In this document: one piece after another, positions 10,533 to 18,021 of the stretch
How positions within the stretch are numbered: the stretch's first letter is position 1
Layout: each line of letters starts with the position of its first letter
Made by a program: the position numbers and the translations under genes
Notes under the pieces: model-generated
The model's input: the letters and a program-made list of their open reading frames with translations, nothing else
Database searches by the model: none
Told to the model about the DNA's origin: nothing
From: Achromobacter dolens
GTDB taxonomy: Bacteria; Pseudomonadota; Gammaproteobacteria; Burkholderiales; Burkholderiaceae_B
Assembly: GCF_902859745.1 (NCBI RefSeq)
Contig: NZ_CADIJW010000001.1
Coordinates: 62,001-126,000 of the forward strand
Direction of reading: 5' to 3'
Length of the DNA stretch: 64,000 bases

Positions 10533-11840
10533 ATGATTCGTTTCCGATCGATACGCTGGCAAGTGGCGAAGGTGCTGTCGCCGCTGATCTGCGCGGCGGT
10601 GGCGTCAGCCATCTGGCCGGACCTGATCAAGCTGGCGCTGGGATCAGGCCATGCCATCACCTTCGTGATCCTGACGGGTATCGCGGTGGGCACCCTGCTC
10701 ATCGTCAACCAGAGCCTGCGGATCAACACGCGATGGGATGCCCTGAGGCGATTCATCGCCGAGGTCGAGGGCCAGGGGAAGGACTGGCGCACGCTGCCTT
10801 ATGTCAAGACCACCCTGGGCAAGGTGCTGCTGCGCCAGGAAACCCTGGCGCTGGGGCAGGAGGCCCTGGAAAAGGACGTACAGGACCTGCGGGTGCGCGT
10901 CTATCAGGCCCAGATATTGCCGGATTTCCTGGTCGGCCTGATGGTGGCGCTGGGCCTGGTCGGCACGTTCATCGGCCTGATCTATACGCTGGGCGACGTC
11001 GGCGGGATGCTGGCGGAACTCAACACGAACTCCGTCGATGGGTCCCAGGTCGAGCAGGTCTTCGGGCGCCTGGTGGCGCAGTTGCAGAGTCCGCTGACCG
11101 CCATGGGCACGGCCTTCGCGGCATCGCTCTTCGGCCTGGTGGGCTCGATCCTGCTGGGCCTGATGATGGTGCTGCTGCGGGGGCAGATCGAGGATTACAT
11201 CCGCGCCGTCCGCAAGTTCATGCTGGAGTGCCTGGACGTTCGCAACCAGCGCCTGAGCATCATGCCTGGCGACGTGGTGAACGAGCAGATGCTGGCGCGC
11301 CAGGTGCACCACCTGGGCGAACTGGTCGAGCGGCTGGCGCAGCGCCAGGCCGAGACGCTGCAGTCGCACGAGGCCTTGCAGCGGCAATTGGCGCAGGCGC
11401 GCGAACGCGACGAGCGTGTGCAGGCGCAGATCGAGGCGCGCTTCGAGCAGATCGGCGACTGGCAAGACGCGGCGATCGCGCAGGTGAACACCGTCAAGGC
11501 GCGCTCGGACTCGATCGACGAGGCGCTGACGCTGCTGATCGAGCGCGGTGGCGCCGTGGTCGGCGCGGTACGGGCGTTGGCGGATGCGTCAACCGAGGAG
11601 TCGGCCGAGCTGCGCCGCGCCGCCGGCGTGCTGGCGGAGCTGGGCGACGCCCAGAAGGCGCAGAGCCAGGTGCTGGATCAATGCGCGCAGGGGCTGGCCC
11701 AGGCGCCGCGGATACTGGAAACGCTGCAGGCCTGGAATCAGGCGGTGAATGCGCACCAGGATGCGCGCCTGCAGGGGTTCGAGACGCAGTTGCAGATGAT
11801 CCGGGCGTTGCTGGAGCGCAGCCCGGTCGGCGGCGCCTGA
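10533..11840 (+). CDS. MotA/TolQ/ExbB-like proton-channel protein with coiled-coil tail
   Basis: 435 residues starting 10 nt after the MotB-like gene with GAGGAG upstream of the ATG. Predicted membrane segments are at about residues 12-32, 38-60, 128-155 and 188-215. The last two contain the MotA/ExbB signature pattern (G-L-V-G-T-F-I-G-L and A-F-A-A-S-L-F-G-L-V-G). Residues 245-430 form a long charged, Gln/Glu/Arg-rich coiled coil in the cytoplasm. Such proteins form pentameric ion channels around a MotB-like dimer and turn proton flow into work across the periplasm. SiiB of Salmonella is the best functional analogue because it too is encoded beside a giant Ig-repeat adhesin. A long cytoplasmic tail also occurs in ZorA of Zorya defence systems, but no other Zorya gene is present. 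Last gene of this operon. Confidence 0.82.
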   Translation: MIRFRSIRWQVAKVLSPLICAAVASAIWPDLIKLALGSGHAITFVILTGIAVGTLLIVNQSLRINTRWDALRRFIAEVEGQGKDWRTLPYVKTTLGKVLLRQETLALGQEALEKDVQDLRVRVYQAQILPDFLVGLMVALGLVGTFIGLIYTLGDVGGMLAELNTNSVDGSQVEQVFGRLVAQLQSPLTAMGTAFAASLFGLVGSILLGLMMVLLRGQIEDYIRAVRKFMLECLDVRNQRLSIMPGDVVNEQMLARQVHHLGELVERLAQRQAETLQSHEALQRQLAQARERDERVQAQIEARFEQIGDWQDAAIAQVNTVKARSDSIDEALTLLIERGGAVVGAVRALADASTEESAELRRAAGVLAELGDAQKAQSQVLDQCAQGLAQAPRILETLQAWNQAVNAHQDARLQGFETQLQMIRALLERSPVGGA

Positions 11841-11852
11841 TTGCCGGCGCGT

Positions 11853-11875
11853 CCACGCCGCCTGGGGCGGCGTGG
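11853..11875. terminator. Stem-loop between convergent genes
   Basis: A perfect 10-bp stem (ccacgccgcc / ggcggcgtgg) with a 3-nt loop sits between the MotA-like gene and the convergent RidA gene. There is no clear T tract, so it may act as a bidirectional RNA 3'-end hairpin rather than a classic intrinsic terminator. Confidence 0.5.
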
Positions 11876-11876
11876 A

Positions 11877-12308
11877 TCAGAGCGGCAGCAGCGCCGTTGC
11901 CTCGATTTCCACCAGCATGCCATCCAACGCCAGCCGCGGCACCGGGATCAGGGTGCAGGCAGGCGCCAGGTGCACGCCCCAGCGTGACTTGATCTCGTTT
12001 GAGAAGAGCGCCAGGCGCTCCTGGCTGTGGTCGACCACCAGCACGGTCAGCTTGGCGACGTCGAACAGGGTGGCGCCAGCCGCCTGCAGGGCGGTCTGGA
12101 CGTTGTCCAGCGCCTGGCGCACCTGGGCCAGGAAGTCGGGCGACAGCTCGCCCCGGGTGTTTTCGCCGCCCTGGCCGGCGGCGAACACCAGCCGGGCGGG
12201 CGTGTCGGCCACGGCGACGTGCGAGTAGCCATTGGGGCGGGGGTCGTACAGACCGGGCGGGTTGATGAAGGCGAGCGAGGACAGGGCTGGGGTGATGCGG
12301 GACGACAT
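11877..12308 (-). CDS. RidA/YjgF family protein
   Basis: 143 residues from the ATG at 12308; a longer frame exists upstream but the residues before this Met are unlike the family, and GGAG precedes the chosen start. RidA proteins hydrolyse reactive enamine/imine intermediates produced by PLP enzymes; members of the wider family have other roles. The family's C-terminal strand (V-E-I-E-A-T-A) and the preceding Arg in the C-T-L-I-P-V-P-R segment are visible. Single gene, convergent with the MotA-like gene. Confidence 0.85.
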   Translation of the reverse strand: MSSRITPALSSLAFINPPGLYDPRPNGYSHVAVADTPARLVFAAGQGGENTRGELSPDFLAQVRQALDNVQTALQAAGATLFDVAKLTVLVVDHSQERLALFSNEIKSRWGVHLAPACTLIPVPRLALDGMLVEIEATALLPL

Positions 12309-12417
12309 GCGAAGGCTCCGTGGACAAGCGTATTGACGAAGCCGCAGTATCAAACCTCAACCGTGGTTGAGGTCAAGGCGGCGGCCGCCGCCATCACTTG
12401 TCGGCCGGGCCGACGGA

Positions 12418-12705
12418 TCAGGACAGGGTGCGCGGCGGCATCGCCGACAGGTCGGCCAGGCTCAGGCCGCAGCCCCGGGCGCGCTCGGCCAGGGTGGCGC
12501 TTTGTTCCAGCGCCCGCTTGCTTTCGAGCAGCAGCACGTCGAGCTGTTCGTCCAGCGATGACGCCATGGCCCAGGCCCGCTCGGTGAATTCGACGGAGAA
12601 GGCGTCGACACAGGCCTTGCAGATGGCCGTGCCGTTCCGTTCCAGCAGCGGGGCGCCTTGCGCCAGCGTCGAGAGGCAAAAATGACAGGCGAGGGCGCGG
12701 CTCAT
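12418..12705 (-). CDS. Small protein with ClpX-type C4 zinc finger
   Basis: 95 residues. Cys7, Cys10, Cys29 and Cys32 form C-x2-C-x18-C-x2-C, the same spacing as the N-terminal zinc-binding domain of ClpX, and the flanking residues (CHFC, I-C-K-A-C-V) also match that domain. No AAA+ domain follows; the remainder (35-95) is helical, with many Ala, Leu and Glu residues. In ClpX this domain dimerises and recruits adaptors and substrates. A free-standing copy might bind an adaptor or compete with ClpX, but this is speculation. It is a monocistronic gene between RidA and a chemoreceptor. Confidence 0.65.
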   Translation of the reverse strand: MSRALACHFCLSTLAQGAPLLERNGTAICKACVDAFSVEFTERAWAMASSLDEQLDVLLLESKRALEQSATLAERARGCGLSLADLSAMPPRTLS

Positions 12706-12820
12706 GCGGGGGGGCTCGTGGTCGGGGGAAGGCCGGCCGCAGGGGGAGCGGGGCCTGACCTTCTGGACAACGGCCGATCGGGCGCAGTCTTAAATCGGCG
12801 CGTCCGCGTTACCGACCCTT

Positions 12821-14437
12821 TCAGTTCACGTAGGCGGGGCTCAATGGCGCGGAGATGGCCTGGGGCGTGACGTCGATCACCGTCCCGGCCGGCAGCTTGA
12901 AGAACGCGGCGCTGGCGGCCAGGCGCTTGGCCTGTTCCTCCAGCGACGAGGCCGCCGCCGCGGCTTCCTCGACCAGGGCGGCGTTCTGCTGGGTGACGTC
13001 GTCCATCTGCGTCACGGCGCCGTTGATCTGGTCGATGCCGACGGACTGCTCGGTCGAGGCCTCGGTGATTTCCGCCATGATCTGGGTGACGCGCTGCACC
13101 GACGCCACGATTTCCTGCATGGTGTCGCCGGCGGCGCGGACCTGGTCGGCGCCGCTTTCGACGTTGCTGGAGGACTGTTCGATCAGGTCCTTCACTTCGC
13201 GGGCGGCCTGGGCGCTGCGCTGGGCCAGCGTGCGCACCTCGCCGGCGACCACCGCGAAGCCCTTGCCCTGCTCGCCGGCGCGGGCGGCCTCGACCGCCGC
13301 GTTCAGGGCCAGGATGTTGGTCTGGAAGGCGATGCCGTCGATCACCGACACGATCTCCGAGATGCGGCGCGAGCTTTCCGAGATGCGGGCCATGGTCTGG
13401 ACCACCTGGCCGACCGCCTCGCCGCCGCGCAGGGCGATGGCGCGGCTCTCGGCCGCCAGGGTGTTGGCCTGGTGCGCGTGCTCGGTGTTCTGCTTGACGG
13501 CCGTGGCCAATTCTTCCATGGACGCGGCGGTCTCTTCCAGCGACGCGGCCTGTTCCTCGGTGCGGGCCGACAGGTTGGTGTTGCCCGAGGCGATTTCGGC
13601 CGCGCCGGTGTTGATCTCGGTGACGCTGCGGCGCACTTCGCTGACGGTGCGGGTCAGGCTCTCCTGCATGCGCTTGAGCGCCGTGAACAGCACGCCGATC
13701 TCATTCTTGGAATTGACCGTGACGCGCTGGGTCAGGTCGCCGGAGGCGATGCGGTCGAAATGCACCGCGGCGTCCCTGAGCGGTTGCAGCACCTGGCGGC
13801 CGATGAAGCGCCAGCAGCCCAGCGCCAGCGCGGCGGCCAGCGCCAGCATGATGATGGTGGACAGCTCGGCCCGTTCGTAGCGCAGGTCGGACGCGGTATT
13901 GATCTCGGCGCTGCGGCGTTCGGTGTGCGCCAGGAAGGCGGTCACGCGTTCGGCGAAGCGGGCGTCGGCGCCGCGGGTGTCCACCACGGCGGCGGCATAG
14001 CCATCGGCGGATTGTTTCTGCAGCGCCTGCTCCAGCGCTTCGATGCTGCGCACATAGGCGGTGAAGACGGTGTCCAGTTCGCTGGCCAGCTTCAGGCCGG
14101 CCTCGGTGCTCTTGGGCACGCGCTGGTAGATGGCGAAGTGCTTGCGCGCTTCCTGCAGGTACTGCGTGGCCTGGTCGACACTGCCCTGGGCCTGGCTGCC
14201 CTTGCCGGACACGATGTCCAGGTAGGCGGCGACCAGCATCAGCCGGCTGCGCAGCAGCAGCGTCTGCGTTTCGTACAGCGGCCGGGTCTGCTCGGCGGCG
14301 ACCGAGTTCAGGTCGTCCACCGCGACGTCGGCGTCCCGCGCATAGATCCAGCCCATGCTTGTGGCCGTTGTCAGCGCCAGGAGGAAGATGGCCATCACGG
14401 CCAGCAGGCCGGTGCGTATCTTCAGGTTCTTAAGCAT
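12821..14437 (-). CDS. Methyl-accepting chemotaxis protein (transmembrane)
   Basis: 538 residues. Membrane helix at about 11-31, a periplasmic four-helix-bundle-type ligand domain at 32-190, second helix at 192-210, HAMP at 212-265 and a signalling hairpin whose tip carries the invariant G-I-A-F-Q-T-N-I-L-A-L-N-A-A-V-E-A-A-R-A segment near residues 360-385. It senses an extracellular signal and controls CheA. The C-terminus (P-A-Y-V-N) lacks a clear CheR/CheB-tethering pentapeptide. The gene is monocistronic and preceded by an AT-rich region with a palindrome. Confidence 0.95.
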   Translation of the reverse strand: MLKNLKIRTGLLAVMAIFLLALTTATSMGWIYARDADVAVDDLNSVAAEQTRPLYETQTLLLRSRLMLVAAYLDIVSGKGSQAQGSVDQATQYLQEARKHFAIYQRVPKSTEAGLKLASELDTVFTAYVRSIEALEQALQKQSADGYAAAVVDTRGADARFAERVTAFLAHTERRSAEINTASDLRYERAELSTIIMLALAAALALGCWRFIGRQVLQPLRDAAVHFDRIASGDLTQRVTVNSKNEIGVLFTALKRMQESLTRTVSEVRRSVTEINTGAAEIASGNTNLSARTEEQAASLEETAASMEELATAVKQNTEHAHQANTLAAESRAIALRGGEAVGQVVQTMARISESSRRISEIVSVIDGIAFQTNILALNAAVEAARAGEQGKGFAVVAGEVRTLAQRSAQAAREVKDLIEQSSSNVESGADQVRAAGDTMQEIVASVQRVTQIMAEITEASTEQSVGIDQINGAVTQMDDVTQQNAALVEEAAAAASSLEEQAKRLAASAAFFKLPAGTVIDVTPQAISAPLSPAYVN

Positions 14438-14507
14438 GGTGGGGGGCTCCTGTGTCTGTCTTGGGGCTGACCCGTCAAAGCGTGGTCGCGGAAAATCCGG
14501 CAGACTG

Positions 14508-14528
14508 TAAATTTGAATTACAAATTTA
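14508..14528. promoter_or_regulatory. AT-rich palindrome upstream of chemoreceptor
   Basis: Perfect 8-bp arms (taaatttg / caaattta) separated by aatta, 71 bp upstream of the chemoreceptor start in otherwise GC-rich DNA. Likely an operator or part of the promoter; I could not fit a sigma-28 promoter to it. Confidence 0.4.
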
Positions 14529-14620
14529 ACAATTGATTATTTTTCATCCCGGCATTCTGCTTTCGGCAACGCTGCGGTACGGCCTGGCTTTCCCGCGCGT
14601 TGGCGGGCGTCGCAGCAGGG

Positions 14621-15532
14621 TCAGAACAGTTGAGGGGCGTCGCTGCGGATGAAGCGCAGGAAGCGGTGCGCGGCGTCCGACAGGGGGCGCGAGGCGTGCG
14701 TCTGGAACTGCAGTTGGCCGGCGTTGAGCAGCGCGTCGTTGATGGGCCGGCAGATCAGCCGCCCGCTTTCGAGGTGCTCGACGGCGGTCAGGCGGGCGCA
14801 CAGGGTGACCGCGTCGCTGGCCAGGACGTAGTGGTAGGCCGCGCCCGGCAGATTCGAAGTGAAGGCCGGTGACAGCGTGACGTTGTACAGGCTGCAGGCC
14901 ATGTCCAGCACCTGCCGCAAGGCGCTGCCGCCATCCGGCAGCGCCAGCGGATAGGCCGAAAGCTGCGTGATGTGCAGCGATTCGCAGGCGGCCAGCGGGT
15001 GGCCGGGGCGCATCACCGCGACGATCTCGGCGGGATGCGAATAGATCACGGCGATGTCCTTTTCCGCCGTGTGGCTGTAGGTGACGCCGATGTCGGCCTG
15101 CGCCGAGCGGACCCGCTCGGACACCAGGCCGGCGTCGAGGATGTGCAGCTTGAAGCGGATGGTCGGGTGTTCGGCCTGGAAGGCGGCGAACTTGCGCGGC
15201 AGGGCGTAGGCGGCGAAGCCGGGCGCCCCGGCGATCTTCACGGTCTGGGTGTAGCGGCCGTTCTGGCCATCGATTTCGGCATAGGTGCGGGCGGCATCCG
15301 CCTCGACGCGGCGCGCGTGGTCGGCCAGGATGCGGCCGACTTCGGTGACCCGCATGCCCTTCGGGTGGCGTTCGAACAATTGGTTGTGCAGGCGTTGCTC
15401 CAGGCCGGCGATCTGGCGGCTGACGGCCGAGCTGACGACATTGAGCCGCGCGGCGGCGCCATTGACGGACCCTGTGTCGACGACAGTGAGAAAGTAACGA
15501 AGCGCGGTGCTGTCGAATTGGAATCGCTTCAT
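14621..15532 (-). CDS. LysR family transcriptional regulator
   Basis: 303 residues from the ATG at 15532 (M-K-R-F-Q-F); the open frame continues upstream but that extension is unlike the family. Winged-helix HTH at about residues 7-66 (Y-F-L-T-V-V-D-T-G-S-V-N-G-A-A-A-R-L), followed by a periplasmic-binding-protein-like effector domain to residue 300. No gene diverges from it within 400 bp, so its target is not obvious from position. Confidence 0.9.
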   Translation of the reverse strand: MKRFQFDSTALRYFLTVVDTGSVNGAAARLNVVSSAVSRQIAGLEQRLHNQLFERHPKGMRVTEVGRILADHARRVEADAARTYAEIDGQNGRYTQTVKIAGAPGFAAYALPRKFAAFQAEHPTIRFKLHILDAGLVSERVRSAQADIGVTYSHTAEKDIAVIYSHPAEIVAVMRPGHPLAACESLHITQLSAYPLALPDGGSALRQVLDMACSLYNVTLSPAFTSNLPGAAYHYVLASDAVTLCARLTAVEHLESGRLICRPINDALLNAGQLQFQTHASRPLSDAAHRFLRFIRSDAPQLF

Positions 15533-15942
15533 TGATGTGCGTGCCGTAAATCTCAATGTCGAGTCCGGGCGGCTGGCAACCGCTATGAACGGCGCGGGAG
15601 GCGGCGGTCCTTGGGATGGCCGCGCGCCGTGCCGTCTTGTGAACGCCACGGCCAACGGCGTCGGACCACGCAAGCGAGGGTGGGTTGCGCCGCGGAAAGA
15701 GCGCTTTCCGGGAGCCCGGCGCGCTGCAATGCCAGCCCCGGGGCCTGTGGGCCAGGCGATTGGGCCAGTGGTGGAATTTATTCCAGCAACACCTTTTGCC
15801 ACAATCGCAAATTTATCAATATTGCATTCTAATTTCGGCAATAAGCCCTGGCACAGCGATTTACGGCCCTGCGCAGGCCCCAGACGCAAAAAAAGCGCGC
15901 CCGAAGGCGCGCTTGAAAGCAGCGTGCAAGCGTTGTGGCGCG
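15533..15942. other. Intergenic region with AT-rich LysR promoter area and a terminator
   Basis: 410 bp without a convincing gene. It holds an AT-rich stretch at about 15770-15850 including the palindrome TGGAAT-TT-ATTCCA at 15772-15785, probably the control region of the minus-strand LysR gene, and the terminator of the fur operon at 15888-15914. Confidence 0.5.
15888..15914 (-). terminator. Rho-independent terminator of the fur-like operon
   Basis: Read on the minus strand: 9-bp stem aagcgcgcc / ggcgcgctt with a TTCG tetraloop followed by seven T. It lies 28 bp after the stop of the 139-residue gene. Confidence 0.9.
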
Positions 15943-16362
15943 TCAGTCGATCACGAAGCCGCCGGGGCCGGCCTGGCCGAGCAATTCGCGCGCGCACTGC
16001 ACCGCTTCATGCGGCGTGGCCACGGCCAGGAACGGCATGCCGAAGGCGCGCGCCATCTTTTCGCCGCGTTTGCGGATCTTGTCGAGCGCGTCGGCGTCGC
16101 GTTCGACGGCGATGAACGCGCGGCAGCGGGCCTTCAGCCTCGGCATGTTGGCGGTCTGCCAGTCGATCATCGCCTTGCGGTCGCCGTGGCTGGCCTCGGT
16201 GCGCATGTCGGGCACCACCATGACGAAGGTCTCGGGGTTGTCGACCAGCATCTCCATCTCGCGGATCCAACTGGCGGAATAGCCGGCCGGGGCGCCGCCG
16301 TGCTTGGCGGTGACGATGGGGAAGTGGGATAGGTCGTGGAAGAAAAACTGGTCGCGGTTCAT
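15943..16362 (-). CDS. Conserved hypothetical protein co-transcribed with Fur paralogue
   Basis: 139 residues, not recognised. It begins inside the last codons of the Fur-like gene (4-nt ATGA overlap), so the two are translationally coupled. The sequence is a soluble alpha/beta mix without cysteines clustered for metal binding; it has aromatic N-terminal residues (F-F-F-H-D-L-S-H-F), a W-I-R-E-M-E-M-L segment and a strand F-V-M-V-V-P-D-M-R. The layout (helix plus F-x-A-V-E-R near residues 85-90) recalls SpoIIAA/STAS-like folds only loosely. Its coupling to a metal-type regulator suggests a role in metal or stress physiology, which is inference. Confidence 0.7.
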   Translation of the reverse strand: MNRDQFFFHDLSHFPIVTAKHGGAPAGYSASWIREMEMLVDNPETFVMVVPDMRTEASHGDRKAMIDWQTANMPRLKARCRAFIAVERDADALDKIRKRGEKMARAFGMPFLAVATPHEAVQCARELLGQAGPGGFVID

Positions 16363-16799
16363 TCGAATTCTCCGATGGAAAGGGCGGGCGCGGCCTTGCG
16401 GCAGCCGCAGCCGCCGTAAAGCACCAGGCTGTAGGAGTCCAGCGCGAAACCGCGTTGCCTGGCGATATCACGCACCAGTTGCGCCATTTCGGGGTCGCTG
16501 GACTCCAGGATCCGGCCGCAATGGCGGCAGACCAGGTGGTCGTGGTGTCCCTTGTCATTCAACTCGTACACGGTGCAGTGCGAGTCGAGCTGAGTTCGTT
16601 TGAGCAGTCCGGCGTCTTCGAGTTGCGTGATGACGCGATAAACCGTGGCCAGGCCGATGCTGCTGTGTTCCGAGATGAGGTTGCGGTAGATGTCCGCCGC
16701 GCTCATGTGCTGGTCCGCGTGCTGGTGGAAGATGTCCAGGATCTTCAGGCGCGGGAAGGTGGCTTTGATGCCGGCCACGCGCAGGCGGGTATGGTCCAT
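16359..16799 (-). CDS. fur: Fur family metal-responsive transcriptional repressor
   Basis: 146 residues from the ATG at 16799, chosen because GGAGA lies 6 nt upstream and the protein then aligns with Fur (A-G-I-K-A-T-F-P-R-L-K-I-L near the N-terminus). Winged helix at 10-85 with the I-G-L-A-T-V-Y-R-V recognition helix, then the metal/dimer domain with H-H-D-H and C-R-H-C motifs. The C-terminus is short, ending with a G-G-C-G-C cluster instead of the His-rich tail of E. coli Fur. It may be the main Fur or a paralogue; betaproteobacteria usually carry the principal fur elsewhere. A Fur-box-like site lies between it and the divergent AraC gene. Confidence 0.88.
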   Translation of the reverse strand: MDHTRLRVAGIKATFPRLKILDIFHQHADQHMSAADIYRNLISEHSSIGLATVYRVITQLEDAGLLKRTQLDSHCTVYELNDKGHHDHLVCRHCGRILESSDPEMAQLVRDIARQRGFALDSYSLVLYGGCGCRKAAPALSIGEFE

Positions 16800-16834
16800 G
16801 TAGATTCTCCATGCCGGGGGCGATGCCCGAATGA

Positions 16835-16849
16835 TGAGAATGATGTACA
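16835..16849. promoter_or_regulatory. Putative Fur box
   Basis: tgagaatgatgtaca matches 10 of 14 defined positions of the 7-1-7 Fur consensus (TGATAATnATTATCA). It is 36 bp upstream of the Fur-like start and 58 bp from the divergent AraC start, so it may autoregulate and affect both genes. Confidence 0.5.
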
Positions 16850-16906
16850 TTTTCAAGTGGCCCCGCTAACGGAATTCCGTCAACCTGTAGCTCAAATCTG
16901 CCAACC

Positions 16907-17686
16907 ATGCGCGTGACCGTGGTCCACAACGCCTTGCCCGATGTCCTGCTGACCCCGTTCAGCATGCGGCATCCGCGCGCATCCAAGGGGCTGTCGGTGC
17001 CCGACCACGTGCACAACGAGGGCATGCTGGTGCTGGTGCATGAGGGTCTGGTGATGGTGCAGTCGGGCGCCGAGGTCTGGACGGTGCTGCCGGGCAGCCT
17101 GGGCTGGATTCCGCCCGGGGTCTCGCACGCGGCGCGCTGGTTCGGCGAGGCGCGCGGTTCGTTCCTGTACGTGCGGCCCGACGCCTGCGCCCGGCTGCCG
17201 GATCATTGCCGCTCGTGGCCGTCTTCGCGCCTGATCGACGCGCTGATGGAGCGCTTTACCACCAGTGCGCCCGGCGAGCTGCCCGAGGCCTATCTCGAAC
17301 AACTGTTCGAGGTGTTGCTGGTCGAGGTCAAGCAGCGCGAGCATGCCCCGGTGCTGCTGCCGATGCCGGACGATCCGCGCCTGCAGGACCTGGCCCACAC
17401 CCTGCTGGGCACGCCCGAAGACCCCTCCGGCATCGACGAATGGGCGCAGCGGCTGAACATGTCGACGCGCACCCTGATGCGCCGCTTCCGTCAGGAAACC
17501 GGCGTCACGCTGGGCCAGTGGCGCCAGCAGGCGCGCCTGTTGCGCGGGCTGGAAATGCTGTGCCGCGGCGGCTCGGTCACCGAAGCCGCGCTGTCGGTCG
17601 GCTACGAGAGCACCAGCGCCTTCATCGGCAGCTTCCGCGCCGCCTTCGGCATGACGCCCACGCGCTACCTCGCCGGCCGGGAGTAA
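16907..17686 (+). CDS. AraC family transcriptional regulator
   Basis: 259 residues. N-terminal cupin-like ligand domain (residues 10-105, with P-D-H-V-H-N-E-G and a P-G-S-L-G-W-I-P-P turn) and a C-terminal AraC-type double HTH at about 160-257, including the signature G-Y-E-S-T-S-A-F-I-G-S-F-R-A-A-F-G. Divergent from the fur-like gene. Target unknown; members with this cupin layout often control nearby efflux or metabolism genes. Confidence 0.92.
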   Translation: MRVTVVHNALPDVLLTPFSMRHPRASKGLSVPDHVHNEGMLVLVHEGLVMVQSGAEVWTVLPGSLGWIPPGVSHAARWFGEARGSFLYVRPDACARLPDHCRSWPSSRLIDALMERFTTSAPGELPEAYLEQLFEVLLVEVKQREHAPVLLPMPDDPRLQDLAHTLLGTPEDPSGIDEWAQRLNMSTRTLMRRFRQETGVTLGQWRQQARLLRGLEMLCRGGSVTEAALSVGYESTSAFIGSFRAAFGMTPTRYLAGRE

Positions 17687-17862
17687 GCCGCCAGGCAGGG
17701 GGTGCGGTCGCGCCGCTGGCTGCCGTCCAGCCCTGGCCAGCCTTTACGGATCTTCACTTTTTCCCGACAGATTTGCGGATCTTCGCGGATGCCCTTTGCC
17801 TACCATGGCGGCAGGGTAGGACAGGTCTTCTCGTCCTGCCCGCCATGCATCAAGGGTGTTCC

Positions 17863-18021
17863 ATGACTTGCCAACCTTTCCTCGCTTTCCCGCCGGCCGG
17901 GAGCGCCGGCGCCGCCGCGGCTCCGACGGCTGTCCTCGCCTTCGCCCACGTCCTGGCGCGCCTGCTGGCGGCCACGCGCGCCGCCTGGCAGCTCGACGCC
18001 GCCGCCGGGAGCACGCCGTGA
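17863..18021 (+). CDS. Small Ala-rich ORF translationally coupled to hydrolase
   Basis: 52 residues, too short for routine gene calling. The ATG has AAGGG 6 nt upstream, and its TGA stop overlaps the GTG start of the following hydrolase (gtga), the classic arrangement of translational coupling. Residues 20-45 (A-P-T-A-V-L-A-F-A-H-V-L-A-R-L-L-A-A) could form one amphipathic or membrane helix. No function is recognised; it may be a leader that sets hydrolase expression or a real small partner protein. Confidence 0.5.
   Translation: MTCQPFLAFPPAGSAGAAAAPTAVLAFAHVLARLLAATRAAWQLDAAAGSTP

Noticed and set aside
9479-11840. Zorya-type anti-phage system (ZorA/ZorB-like pair)
   Set aside because: The MotA-like protein has a long tail as in ZorA, but no ZorC, ZorD or ZorE gene follows and the pair is in an operon with the adhesin.
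13472-14470. 332-codon plus-strand frame across the chemoreceptor gene
   Set aside because: Low-complexity Gly/Ala/Arg translation opposite a well-supported chemoreceptor; no ribosome site.
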